In this document: one piece after another, positions 1-10,155 of the stretch
Position numbering within the stretch: position 1 is the stretch's first letter
Layout of the letters: each line of letters opens with the position of its first letter
Program-made: the position numbers and the translations under genes
Assembly (NCBI GenBank): GCA_902510475.1
Contig: CABXCC010000004.1
Span: forward strand, 1-64,000
Length of the DNA: 64,000 nt
Origin: an uncultured Bacteroidota bacterium
GTDB lineage: Bacteria; Bacteroidota; Bacteroidia; Flavobacteriales; Flavobacteriaceae
Direction of reading: 5' to 3'
The notes under the pieces: model-generated
Databases searched by the model: none
Seen by the model: the letters and a program-made list of their open reading frames with translations, nothing else
Told to the model about the DNA's origin: nothing

Positions 1-1
1 C

Positions 2-709
2 TTTGAAGATGGTGCAGGTGGATGGACATTCATCGATGCTGGCGGTCTTGAAACGGGCTGGTCATTAGATACAGCTAATGGGCCTAGTGGTCAAACACTT
101 GACCATTATTACCTGCCGGCAGATGCTTCATACAATGACTGGGCAATATCACCCTCATATGACACTTCATCACTTTCTGATGCAACTGTCTCATATTTTG
201 AGGAGTGTGTTTGGTGTGCTGACTCCGACGCTCATAACGTATATTATTCTGTTAATTATGCAGGTGATGCTACTACTGCAACATGGGTGGCATTATTTGA
301 AGGTGTTAACACTGATGCAGAAGACGTAGGTGGGGCAGATTTGGGTATTCAAAGTACATATAGTATTCCAAGTGCTGAAAGTATAGTAATTGCATTTAAT
401 TATGTAGGTACTTATGGTGGAGAGTGGAATATTGATGATATGTGTATAGATGGAACATTATCAACTACTGATGCTGAAATCTTAGATATGAGAATTTATC
501 CAAATCCAGTTGATGGTAACTATATTACGATTCAATCACCAGCACAAGGATTAAAGGAGATTGAAGTATTTACACTAACTGGTAGAAAAATACTACAAAC
601 AGTTCTTACAGATGATCAACTTGACGTAAGCTCGTTTAACAGTGGTTTCTACATGGTTAAAGTAACAATCAATGGAGAGAGTAAATTATCGAAATTAGTA
701 GTTAGATAA
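2..709 (+). CDS. Partial secreted protein with choice-of-anchor-J-like region and C-terminal T9SS type A sorting domain (5' end outside window)
   Basis: Frame 2 is open from base 2 (FEDGAGGWTFIDAGGLETGWSLDTANGPSG...) into the listed 287..709 ORF; C-term ILDMRIYPNPVDGNYITIQ...GFYMVKVTINGESKLSKLVVR is a typical T9SS CTD. Confidence 0.85.
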   Translation, partial: FEDGAGGWTFIDAGGLETGWSLDTANGPSGQTLDHYYLPADASYNDWAISPSYDTSSLSDATVSYFEECVWCADSDAHNVYYSVNYAGDATTATWVALFEGVNTDAEDVGGADLGIQSTYSIPSAESIVIAFNYVGTYGGEWNIDDMCIDGTLSTTDAEILDMRIYPNPVDGNYITIQSPAQGLKEIEVFTLTGRKILQTVLTDDQLDVSSFNSGFYMVKVTINGESKLSKLVVR

Positions 710-736
710 TTTATTAGATCTTAATTAATAAAAAAA

Positions 737-773
737 GAATGCCAGATAAAATTAATTTTATCTGGCATTTTTA
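737..773 (+). terminator. Rho-independent terminator
   Basis: aatgccagataaaattaattttatctggcattttt: long perfect stem then T-run, just after the first CDS. Confidence 0.85.
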
Positions 774-790
774 ATAACTTATTTAAAATT

Positions 791-1903
791 ATGAGAAATC
801 TATATATTCTACTTTTTTCGTGTCTGCCAATATTGGCCTGCTCACAAGGGAAAGACAATTTAAAAGATAAGTTTTCGGATTATTTTTTAATTGGAGCCAC
901 TATTAATCAAGAAGATTATCAAATTATTGACAAGGATAAAAAAGTTTTAAAAATTGTGTCAGAAAACTTTAATTCACTAACACCAGAAAACTCGATGAAA
1001 TGGATGCATTCACATCCTGAATATTCAAAGTTTACTTTCTCTAATGCACAAAAAATAACAGATTTTGCAAAGGATAACAACATGTATTTATTGGGTCATA
1101 CTTTGGTTTGGCACAATCAAGTTCCTGAATATATTTCTGAAATTGCTGACAAAGGTAAATTCAACTTGCACTTAAAAAATCACATATATCAACTTGTCAC
1201 AAGATTTAAGGGAAAGGTTAATATGTGGGATGTTGTTAATGAGGCCTTAAATGATGATGGCACATTAAGAGAGACCGTTTTTCTAAAGATGATTGGAGAT
1301 GATTATATAGAAAAAGCATTTCAATTCGCGAATGATTCAGACCCTAATGTAGAGCTAGCATACAATGATTATAATTTATATAAACCTAAAAAAAGAGCTG
1401 GAGCAATTAGGATTATAAATTCGTTAAAAGAAAAAGGTATTAGAATTGATGCTGTAGGAGTTCAAGCGCATTGGGATCTTCACTTCCCAAGTATTCAGCA
1501 AATAGAGAAAACCATAATTGAGCTTGCCGCAACCGGGGTTGATGTAATGATTACGGAACTTGATATCACTGTGATTCCAAATCCCTATGAATTGGCGGGT
1601 ATAGCAAGAGAAGAGTTTAAAAAATTTGAAGGTGATAAAAAATGGGATCCATATCAAGCTGGAATCCCGGATAATATCCAAAAAAAATTAACCAAAAGAT
1701 ATAAGGAGATTTTTGAGCTATTTGTAAAGCATCATGATAAAATAAGTAGGGTAACTTTTTGGGGAACCACAGACAAATACACATGGAGAAATGACAACCC
1801 AATTAAAAATAGAGCAGACTATCCGTTGCTTTTTGACAGAAAATATAATAAGAAGCCTGCTTTCTTTGAACTTTTAAATATTGACTTTTCAAAAATCAAA
1901 TAA
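791..1903 (+). CDS. GH10 endo-1,4-beta-xylanase (lipoprotein)
   Basis: Lipobox-like LPILAC; WDVVNEALND acid/base motif; MITELDITV nucleophile motif; HTLVWHNQ. Confidence 0.93.
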   Translation: MRNLYILLFSCLPILACSQGKDNLKDKFSDYFLIGATINQEDYQIIDKDKKVLKIVSENFNSLTPENSMKWMHSHPEYSKFTFSNAQKITDFAKDNNMYLLGHTLVWHNQVPEYISEIADKGKFNLHLKNHIYQLVTRFKGKVNMWDVVNEALNDDGTLRETVFLKMIGDDYIEKAFQFANDSDPNVELAYNDYNLYKPKKRAGAIRIINSLKEKGIRIDAVGVQAHWDLHFPSIQQIEKTIIELAATGVDVMITELDITVIPNPYELAGIAREEFKKFEGDKKWDPYQAGIPDNIQKKLTKRYKEIFELFVKHHDKISRVTFWGTTDKYTWRNDNPIKNRADYPLLFDRKYNKKPAFFELLNIDFSKIK

Positions 1904-1906
1904 TAT

Positions 1907-3340
1907 ATGACAACACAGCCGCTTTCAATAAAAGAGAAAATTGGGTATAGCCTTGGAGACTTGTCTGCCAATCTTGTTTTCCAAACATTAATAACTTACC
2001 TAGCTTATTTTTATACCGACATATATGGGCTGGAGGCAGATGATGCAACTGCCATCATTTTTTTTGTTGGTACAGCTGCAGCTATTGGATTCAATCCTAT
2101 CGTTGGCGCTTTAGCTGATAGAACAAATAGCAAATGGGGTAAATTTAGACCATGGATTTTATGGACGGCCATTCCTTTGGGGGTTACCTCTGTTTTAGCA
2201 TTTACCACACCTGATTTTTCATACAATGGAAAAGTTATTTATGCTGTAATTACATATACTTTATTATTGCTTTTATATGCAGGAAGCAACCTTCCATATT
2301 CGGCATTAAGTGGAGTTATAACTGGGGATATGAAAGAAAGAAATAGTATTTCAGCTTATAGATTTGTTGCAGTTATGTTTGCTCAATTTTTTGTGCAAGT
2401 ATTTATGCTGCCCATTATTATGTATGCCGGCGACGGAGATAAAGCAATGGGCATTGAAATTACAATGACTTGGTTGGCAGTAGTCGGAACCATACTATTA
2501 TTAATCACTTTTATTACCACTAAGGAAAGAATTGTTCCTACTCAAGAGCAATCCTCAAGCTTACTAGACGATATTAAAGACTTAATTAAAAATATTCCAT
2601 GGGTAATTATGTTGACCGTAACCACCCTATTGTTTATAACACTTTCAATGAAGGGAGGAGCTTATGTTTATTATTTTGAAAACTATGTTTCAAAAAATTC
2701 CTTAAGTGATTTCATTTCACCCATTCTTGATTTTTTATCCAGAATTGGAATTGATTTTTTTGGCAATGATCCCGTTTCAGCTGGATTTGGTCTTTTTAAT
2801 GCTGGAGGTATAATATTCATGATTATTGGAATTGGCTTGTCAAAAATGTTAGCTGACCGGTATGGTAAAAGAAATGTTTTTGGATTTTTCCTTTTTATTT
2901 CGACATTATTCATAATAGTATTTTATATGCTCTCTCCTGAATCAATTGGTTTAATTTTTGGAGCTCAAATATTTCATGGATTCTTTTATGGAATTACAAT
3001 TCCCTTATTATGGGCTATGATTGCTGATGTAGCAGATTACTCCGAATGGAAAAATAATAGAAGAGCCACTGCAATTATTTTTTCTGCCATGATGGTGGGC
3101 TTAAAATTGGGGTTAAGTATAGGCGGTGCTCTAGTTGCTCAAATCTTAGGAAATTATGGGTATGAACCCAATATTGCTATGGAACAAACGGAATCAGCAA
3201 TTTTAGGAACCAAAATGTTAGTTAGTATTTATCCGTCTATTCCTTTTTTATTGGCAACCGGTCTACTATTCTTTTATGTCATTGATAAAAATCTTGAAGA
3301 TCAAATTGAAAAGGATTTATCAAAAAGAAGAAAGGATTAA
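1907..3340 (+). CDS. MFS/GPH-family sugar:cation symporter (xyloside transporter-like)
   Basis: About 12 TM; KIGYSLGDLSANLVFQ, GALADRTNSKWGKFRPWILW, DVADYSEWKNNRRATAI typical of GPH family. Confidence 0.9.
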   Translation: MTTQPLSIKEKIGYSLGDLSANLVFQTLITYLAYFYTDIYGLEADDATAIIFFVGTAAAIGFNPIVGALADRTNSKWGKFRPWILWTAIPLGVTSVLAFTTPDFSYNGKVIYAVITYTLLLLLYAGSNLPYSALSGVITGDMKERNSISAYRFVAVMFAQFFVQVFMLPIIMYAGDGDKAMGIEITMTWLAVVGTILLLITFITTKERIVPTQEQSSSLLDDIKDLIKNIPWVIMLTVTTLLFITLSMKGGAYVYYFENYVSKNSLSDFISPILDFLSRIGIDFFGNDPVSAGFGLFNAGGIIFMIIGIGLSKMLADRYGKRNVFGFFLFISTLFIIVFYMLSPESIGLIFGAQIFHGFFYGITIPLLWAMIADVADYSEWKNNRRATAIIFSAMMVGLKLGLSIGGALVAQILGNYGYEPNIAMEQTESAILGTKMLVSIYPSIPFLLATGLLFFYVIDKNLEDQIEKDLSKRRKD

Positions 3341-3351
3341 TTTTATAAAAT

Positions 3352-4386
3352 ATGCCTGAGGAAAGTATTGATCACATAAATTTTGAAGAATTAAATAGTA
3401 AGGCCATATCAAAACCTATTGTAACACATCTTTATACAGCCGATCCATCTGCTCATGTATTTGAAAATAAAGTTTATATATATCCATCTCATGATGTTGA
3501 TGCAGGTGAAGCATTTGATGATCTAGGAAGTCATTTTGCAATGGAAGATTACCACGTTTTTTCAATGGACAGTATTGAAGGAAATGTAAAAGATCATGGA
3601 ATAGCACTACACATTGATGATGTAAAGTGGGCAGAAAAACAAATGTGGGCCCCAGATGCTAATGAAAAAGATGGTAAATATTATTTATTTTTTCCAGCCA
3701 AAGATTATGAGGGAATTTTCCGTATTGGAGTGGCCGTAAGCGATTTACCATATGGACCTTTTATCCCACAACCAAATTCAATACACGGAAGTTTTTCAAT
3801 TGATCCAGCCGTCTTTAAAGATGATGATGGTAGTTATTATATGTACTTTGGAGGTATATGGGGAGGTCAATTACAAAGATGGAGAAAAGGAGTTTTTAAT
3901 GCAGATCATCCAGAAAGTCCAACAGCTTTTTTACCTGAGGATAATGAGCCTGCTTTACTTCCTTTTGTTGCTAAAATGACAGATGATTTGCTGCAGTTTG
4001 ATGAGTCCCCCAAGGAAGTTGAAATAGTAGATGAAAATGGAGATTTATTATTAGCAGGTGATAATGACAGAAGATTTTTTGAGGCAGCCTGGTTACATAA
4101 ATATAAGGGTAAATACTATTTTTCTTATTCAACCGGTGATACACATTTTATATGTTATGCAATTGGCAATAATCCATACGGTCCTTTCACTTACAGTGGT
4201 AGAATATTAAACCCAGTAGTTGGCTGGACATCACATCATTCAATTTGTGAATTTAAAGGAAAGTGGTATCTGTTTTATCACGACTCTTCTTTATCAAAAG
4301 GAGTTACACATTTGAGATCAGTAAAAATTGCAGAGATTAAATATAACGAAGATGGTACTATTCAAACACTGAATCCATACAACTAA
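3352..4386 (+). CDS. GH43 family glycoside hydrolase, no signal peptide (probably cytoplasmic xylosidase/arabinofuranosidase)
   Basis: TADPSAHVFENKVYIYPSHD, WAPDANEKDGKYYLFFPA, SIDPAVFKDDDGSYYMYFGG, EAAWLHKYKGKYYFSYSTG. Confidence 0.88.
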   Translation: MPEESIDHINFEELNSKAISKPIVTHLYTADPSAHVFENKVYIYPSHDVDAGEAFDDLGSHFAMEDYHVFSMDSIEGNVKDHGIALHIDDVKWAEKQMWAPDANEKDGKYYLFFPAKDYEGIFRIGVAVSDLPYGPFIPQPNSIHGSFSIDPAVFKDDDGSYYMYFGGIWGGQLQRWRKGVFNADHPESPTAFLPEDNEPALLPFVAKMTDDLLQFDESPKEVEIVDENGDLLLAGDNDRRFFEAAWLHKYKGKYYFSYSTGDTHFICYAIGNNPYGPFTYSGRILNPVVGWTSHHSICEFKGKWYLFYHDSSLSKGVTHLRSVKIAEIKYNEDGTIQTLNPYN

Positions 4387-5591
4387 TTTTTTTCTGCATC
4401 ATATAGTGCTTTTAACACAGCATAATAAGCTCCCTTTCTAGAATAATCTTTATTTACCATCCATGCCTTTTGATCTTTTCTCCATCCCCCGTAAGGAATG
4501 TCGTCTCTGAATCCCCAGTCACTAATTATTTTTACTCCAGACTCTTTTGCAGTTCTAACCAAGTTGTAATATATTTTATTTTGTTCTTCAAAAAACCACT
4601 GCCAGTCACTCTCAGTTTTAATCACATCAGAAACTTTTTTATGATTTCCGCCTTGCCCCCAAAGATTTAGGCCCACGTCGAGCTCTGTTATATATACTTC
4701 AACACCTAGGTCAATAAATCTTAATATATTTTTTCTTAAATTTTCGTAATTATAATTTATCCCTGCATTTAAATGACATTGAAACCCAACGGCATCAACT
4801 CTGACACCAGTATTTTTTAAATGCTTTATTAGTTGATACATGCCATCAGCTTTTTTACCACCAAAGGCAATATTAAAATCTCTGATTTCTAATTTAGCAT
4901 CTGTTAATTTTGAAGCTGCATCAAAAACTTTTCTGATAAATATTGGGTGACTATCATTAATTTTATCACCTCCTTCCAACCCTGACATGTCTTTTTCAAA
5001 TCCCATATCCGTCCATTTACAATCCTCTTTTTCATTTCCAGAAACTCTATAGTTTCCTGACTTGCCCATATCAAAAATTTCATTTATTACATTGAAGACA
5101 TCAACTTTATTTTTGTTATCATTAGAGTTTAGTACTTCAGAAATAAATTTTTCAATAATTAATTCCAGTTCCTCAACTGAGTAATTTGTTTTTGAAAACC
5201 AACTTGGAAAATATTTATTAGGAAAAATTAAACAATGATGCATTATATGAAATTCGTTTTCAATTCCCCAGTTTACCAACTCATCAAAATACTTTGTTTC
5301 AATTTTAAATTCTTTTAACGAATTTGGTTTTTTCTTCGGCCAAAAGCCACCATCCCAAGCAGGATAAATAGAGGGCTGAATTCCTGTGTAATTTTTTAAG
5401 ACAAACGCTCTATTTTTGTTTGCTTCTGTTCCGCGTAATATTGCTTTATTTCTCTCTCCTCTTACTTGAGTTGTGATAATCATATCCCCAGAATAATCCT
5501 TAAGAAATGCATTTTTATTATAATCTTGAGAGAACATTGAATTGGCAATTAATAAAATCACCAATGAAATGTATACATAAAGTTTATTCAT
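4383..5591 (-). CDS. Divergent GH10 family endo-xylanase-like protein
   Basis: Signal peptide; IMHHCLIFPNKYFPSWF; VFNVINEIFD (acid/base E); GVEVYITELDVGLN (nucleophile E). Confidence 0.8.
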   Translation of the reverse strand: MNKLYVYISLVILLIANSMFSQDYNKNAFLKDYSGDMIITTQVRGERNKAILRGTEANKNRAFVLKNYTGIQPSIYPAWDGGFWPKKKPNSLKEFKIETKYFDELVNWGIENEFHIMHHCLIFPNKYFPSWFSKTNYSVEELELIIEKFISEVLNSNDNKNKVDVFNVINEIFDMGKSGNYRVSGNEKEDCKWTDMGFEKDMSGLEGGDKINDSHPIFIRKVFDAASKLTDAKLEIRDFNIAFGGKKADGMYQLIKHLKNTGVRVDAVGFQCHLNAGINYNYENLRKNILRFIDLGVEVYITELDVGLNLWGQGGNHKKVSDVIKTESDWQWFFEEQNKIYYNLVRTAKESGVKIISDWGFRDDIPYGGWRKDQKAWMVNKDYSRKGAYYAVLKALYDAEKN

Positions 5592-5672
5592 AATAAATAT
5601 TTAAGCATTAATAAAGTTATGATAATAATTAAATTTTATTGATATTTAATAATCAAGAAATTAAACTACCTC

Positions 5673-7589
5673 ATGATAACCACTAGAATTTTGAAATATT
5701 TTTTATTTATCAATTTGCTTTTACTTACTCTTATTGTTTATTCACAGGAAAATAACAAACCAAATATATTATTTATTTCTGTTGATGATTTGAAGCCGAG
5801 TATCGGAAGCTTTGGAGATGATTTTGCAGTAACTCCAAATATTGATAAGTTGTCTGAAACCTCAACAGTTTTTTTAAATAACCATACCCAGCTTGCAATT
5901 TGTGCGGCATCTAGAGTCAGCTTTTTGACAGGATTAAGACCCGATAAAACTAAGGTTTGGGATTTAAAAACAAAAATGAGAGATGTGAATCCTGAAGTAT
6001 TAACTCTTCCAGAACATTTTAAAAATAAAGGATACCAAACAATTGGCGTTGGTAAAATATATGACCCAAGAGCTGTTGATAGCGGAAGAGATAGACGATC
6101 TTGGTCTACACCTTTTATCACTCAGAATCAATTAAAGTTTTCTGAGGGGTATAAGTTTCCTTCTGGAGGTTTTTATCAAGGAAAAGAGAATAGAGAAATT
6201 CGTTCAAAACTCAGGCAAGAGGCCATTGAAAAAGGGCTAAGCAATTTAAATAAATACGAATCTGAAAGGTACAAGCCTCCTTATGAAAACGCTGATGTTC
6301 CTGATGGAGCTTACATGGACGGAGCAATTGCAAATAGAGCAGTTGAATTAATTGATCAGATGGATAACTCAAAACCATTTTTTTTAGCAGTTGGTTTTTT
6401 AAGACCTCATATGCCTTTTAATGCACCTACAAAATACTGGGATATGTATAATCCCGAAGAGATTCAGTTGGCATCATTTAGAACAAAAAGTAAAAATCCA
6501 GTTGACCTGGCTTATAAAGGAGGATGGGAAATTAGCACATACAAAACACCAGAATTTGAATACGTAGAAAATGAAGAAGGATTACTGATATTACCTGACA
6601 AAATTCAAAGAAAACTTATTCATGGATATTATGCTGCAACTAGTTATATTGATGCTCAAATTGGTTTTGTTCTTAAGAAACTAGAAGAGAAAGGACTTGA
6701 TAAAAATACAATAATCGTTTTATGGGGAGATCATGGTTTTCATCTAGGTGATCATAGCCAATGGACTAAGCACACAAACTTTGAGCAGTCAACAAGATCC
6801 CCACTATTGATTAAAGACCCAAGAGTAAACAAAATGATTAATGTTGATTCACCCACAGAATTTATTGATGTATTTCCAACTCTTTGTGAGTTAGCTGAAC
6901 TTGAAATCCCAGAAGAATTGGACGGTATAAGCTTAAAGCCTCAAATATTGGGAGAGCAAACAACTTCAAAAATATTTGCTGTCAGTCAATATCCCAGAGG
7001 AGGAAATATGAGGGGCTATATAATGGGTTATAGCTTTAGAACAAAGAGACATAGATATACTGTTTGGGTTAATAATAAAAAGAGTTCTGAGCCAATATAT
7101 ATTGAAGATATATATGCAGAAGAATTATATGATTACATGAACGATCCTTTGGAAACGGAGAATATAATTGATAATTCTGATCAACAAAGAATTAAAACCT
7201 CATTTCAAACATTAGCAGCTCGATTTTTTAATTCGCAAATTGTAAATGAACCGGAGCCAATTGTAAATCAACCAAAAACTAATATCCTAAAACCAAGCCC
7301 AAATAATAAATGGGCGAATCAAAGATCAAAAACCCTTAGTCAATACGTTTCATCTAAAATGATGATGAACAAAAATCAGTTTAAATTTTTACAGCAGGTC
7401 CTGTATGATAAATACGCTAGAAATAATGAAATGACAGCTGGAAAAAAATTATCAAAGGATCAAACGGAAACCGTATACAAAGAAAATTTTTCAATAGCTT
7501 CACAGGAATTGCTAAGTAGATTCACAAAAAAACAATTTGAAAGAATAAGTGAATTAGAAAGTCAAAAAATGAAGCAATTAAGGAATTAG
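5673..7589 (+). CDS. Sulfatase, iduronate-2-sulfatase-like (S1 family)
   Basis: Signal peptide; NILFISVDDLKPSIGSFGDDFAVTPNIDKL; CAASRVSFLTGLRP formylglycine motif; WGDHGFHLGDHSQWTKHTNFEQSTRSPLLI. Confidence 0.9.
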   Translation: MITTRILKYFLFINLLLLTLIVYSQENNKPNILFISVDDLKPSIGSFGDDFAVTPNIDKLSETSTVFLNNHTQLAICAASRVSFLTGLRPDKTKVWDLKTKMRDVNPEVLTLPEHFKNKGYQTIGVGKIYDPRAVDSGRDRRSWSTPFITQNQLKFSEGYKFPSGGFYQGKENREIRSKLRQEAIEKGLSNLNKYESERYKPPYENADVPDGAYMDGAIANRAVELIDQMDNSKPFFLAVGFLRPHMPFNAPTKYWDMYNPEEIQLASFRTKSKNPVDLAYKGGWEISTYKTPEFEYVENEEGLLILPDKIQRKLIHGYYAATSYIDAQIGFVLKKLEEKGLDKNTIIVLWGDHGFHLGDHSQWTKHTNFEQSTRSPLLIKDPRVNKMINVDSPTEFIDVFPTLCELAELEIPEELDGISLKPQILGEQTTSKIFAVSQYPRGGNMRGYIMGYSFRTKRHRYTVWVNNKKSSEPIYIEDIYAEELYDYMNDPLETENIIDNSDQQRIKTSFQTLAARFFNSQIVNEPEPIVNQPKTNILKPSPNNKWANQRSKTLSQYVSSKMMMNKNQFKFLQQVLYDKYARNNEMTAGKKLSKDQTETVYKENFSIASQELLSRFTKKQFERISELESQKMKQLRN

Positions 7590-7600
7590 CCCTATAAATA

Positions 7601-8491
7601 ATGTATAAATTCAGATTCTTTTTAGTTTCTTTTTTTCTTCTTCTAACCTGTACCTTATTTTCACAAAATAATAAAGTTTTTATAAAATCCGAGAAGGTAC
7701 TATATAAGTCTACTGAGCAAGGAGATCTAAATTTATATTTTTATAGACCACTAAATTTTGACAGTTCTAAAACATATAACTGCATTATATTTTTTCACGG
7801 AGGTGCATGGAATAATGGCAATTATAAGCAGTTTGAGCCTCAAGCAATGTATTTTGCATCACGCGGGATGATAGCCATTTTAGCTGAATACAGAATTAAA
7901 AGTAAACATGGGACAACTCCTTTTGAATCGATCGAGGATGCAAAATCAGCAATACGATTTGTGAGAAAAAACTCTAAATCATTTTCTATTAATAGTCAGA
8001 GAATTGCTGCTGGTGGAGGCTCTGCTGGCGGACATTTAGCTGCCTCCGCAGCTAATGTTAAAGGATTTGAAAATTTAAGTGAGAACTTACAGGTTAGTTC
8101 TAAGCCTAATGCCTTAGTTCTATATAATCCTGTCCTCGACACAGGCCCTGATGCCTGGGGATACAATTCTTTTTTGAGAAGAATGGACGGCAAGATGACA
8201 ATAAACCCTATAAAAGGATCTCCGTTTCACGGTATTTCTAAAGATTCTCCACCCACTATTATTTTGACCGGAACCAATGATAAAATAGTTTCTGTAGAAA
8301 TGATAAGCAGATATAAGAAAAAAATGGAATCATTTAATATTAGATGTGATGTAATTTTTTATGATGGTGCAGAACATTCATTTTTTAACAAAGGAGAAGA
8401 CTTTGTAGATACCGTATTAAAATCAGACCTTTTTTTAAAATCTAATTGGTATTTAGAAGGCAACCCCACTGTTAAAAAACAATATCAGTAA
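7601..8491 (+). CDS. Secreted alpha/beta hydrolase / esterase (BD-FAE/acetyl xylan esterase-like)
   Basis: FFHGGAW oxyanion motif, GGGSAGGH nucleophile elbow, GAEHSFFN. Confidence 0.85.
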   Translation: MYKFRFFLVSFFLLLTCTLFSQNNKVFIKSEKVLYKSTEQGDLNLYFYRPLNFDSSKTYNCIIFFHGGAWNNGNYKQFEPQAMYFASRGMIAILAEYRIKSKHGTTPFESIEDAKSAIRFVRKNSKSFSINSQRIAAGGGSAGGHLAASAANVKGFENLSENLQVSSKPNALVLYNPVLDTGPDAWGYNSFLRRMDGKMTINPIKGSPFHGISKDSPPTIILTGTNDKIVSVEMISRYKKKMESFNIRCDVIFYDGAEHSFFNKGEDFVDTVLKSDLFLKSNWYLEGNPTVKKQYQ

Positions 8492-8500
8492 TATTTTTAA

Positions 8501-10153
8501 TTAACCAGTAAAATAACTTAGAACCCCAATAATTAAAACAACTAAGATTACTGAAAGAACAATATCGATGGTATCATAACTGTTTTTATTTTCTGTTCTT
8601 TGCTCATTAGTTAATGTTCCAAAGGATAACCCAACAATTCTTTTATAATCAGGCTCTGATGTAAATAGTGTAATCGAAACACAAAGAATTACCGAGAAAA
8701 TAAACATAAGAATTGCCATGTGAGAAAAATTTATCGTTGCAAAAATAAATATATAACTTTCAATAATTATACCTGAACTGATCTCAGGCTGAAAATATAT
8801 TTCAGACCCAAGTCGTAATATCAATAAAGCCAAACCTGCAAGTAATGTTGAAATTGCAGCCTGAGAATTTACCCTTTTCCATAGAATACCTAATAAAAAT
8901 ACTGCTGCAACGGGCGGCGCAATATAGGATTGAACATTTTGAAGGTATTGATACATTACCCCTCCGCCAATTTTTTCCATAATGGGAATCCATACAATTC
9001 CTAGGACTACTATTATTGTTGTTGCAATTTTCCCAATATTTAATAACTTTTTTTCAGATTCATTTGGCCTTAATTTTTTATATATATCAATTGTAAATAT
9101 CGTTGAACAAGAGTTAAAGACAGATGCAAGTGAGCTCATTAATGCTGCCATTAAACCACCGGCGACTAGACCTTTTAGACCAACTGGCAGCAGAGTTTTT
9201 ACAAGCATTGGATAAGCTCGATCAGCTTTTTCAATTGAAAAAATTTCAGGATTTTTAATCGAAAGCGCAAAAGCGATAATTCCAGGAATCAAAAAAATAA
9301 AAATTGGCAATAACTTCAAGTATGCCCCAAATATTGCGCCTCTTCTACCAATTTTAATATTATTAGCAGCCAGTGTCCTTTGGACAATATATTGATCCGT
9401 ACACCAGTACCAAACACCAACTATAGTTCCACCAAACAATAAACCAGTCCACGGAAAATCTGGATCATTCATTGGCCTCCACATGTTAAAATGATCGGGA
9501 CTTTCTGTTAAAACAATGGTTCTTAATTCATTCCACCCTCCAACTTCGTGAAGCCCTAAATATGTGATTATAATTGAACCAATAATAAGTATAATTGCCT
9601 GTAGTGTTTCTGTATAGATAACCGCTTTCATCCCACCAATGATAGTATATATACCAGTGAATATTACCACCCCAATTGCACCATACCAAAATGGAATAGC
9701 TAACAGCTCAGAAACAACAATACCTCCTGCATAAATTGTTACAGAAACTTTTGTAAGTACGTACGCGATAAGTGAAAAAAGTGATAAAAACCATCTTGAT
9801 TTAGAATCAAACCTTTTTTCTAAAAACTCAGGCATTGTAAATGCACCACTTCGAATGTAAAAAGGTAAAAACAGCCATCCCAACAATAGCACGATCCATG
9901 CATGAAGTTCGTAATGGGCCATTGGAGTACCTGACTCAAAGCCAGTTCCTGCTAAACCTACAACATGTTCAGAGCCAATATTAGATGCAAATATTGAAGC
10001 TCCAATAACAAACCATCCAACATTTCTGCCGGCAAGAAAATAATCTTCTGTGTTCTTATTTTTTTGTAGGGCTACCCAAACAGCAATAAAAATTAAGGCA
10101 ACAAAGTATATCCCTAAAACAATCCAATCTAAACCTTCAAGAACCGATGTCAA
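8501..10153 (-). CDS. SSS-family sodium/sugar symporter
   Basis: NTEDYFLAGRNVGWFVIGASIFASNIGSEHVVGLAGTG; multi-TM; next to xylA. Confidence 0.9.
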   Translation of the reverse strand: MTSVLEGLDWIVLGIYFVALIFIAVWVALQKNKNTEDYFLAGRNVGWFVIGASIFASNIGSEHVVGLAGTGFESGTPMAHYELHAWIVLLLGWLFLPFYIRSGAFTMPEFLEKRFDSKSRWFLSLFSLIAYVLTKVSVTIYAGGIVVSELLAIPFWYGAIGVVIFTGIYTIIGGMKAVIYTETLQAIILIIGSIIITYLGLHEVGGWNELRTIVLTESPDHFNMWRPMNDPDFPWTGLLFGGTIVGVWYWCTDQYIVQRTLAANNIKIGRRGAIFGAYLKLLPIFIFLIPGIIAFALSIKNPEIFSIEKADRAYPMLVKTLLPVGLKGLVAGGLMAALMSSLASVFNSCSTIFTIDIYKKLRPNESEKKLLNIGKIATTIIVVLGIVWIPIMEKIGGGVMYQYLQNVQSYIAPPVAAVFLLGILWKRVNSQAAISTLLAGLALLILRLGSEIYFQPEISSGIIIESYIFIFATINFSHMAILMFIFSVILCVSITLFTSEPDYKRIVGLSFGTLTNEQRTENKNSYDTIDIVLSVILVVLIIGVLSYFTG

Positions 10154-10155
10154 TT

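Noticed and set aside
78-329. 83-aa + ORF at the left edge
   Set aside because: Out of frame with the clear T9SS-type CDS that covers the same bases
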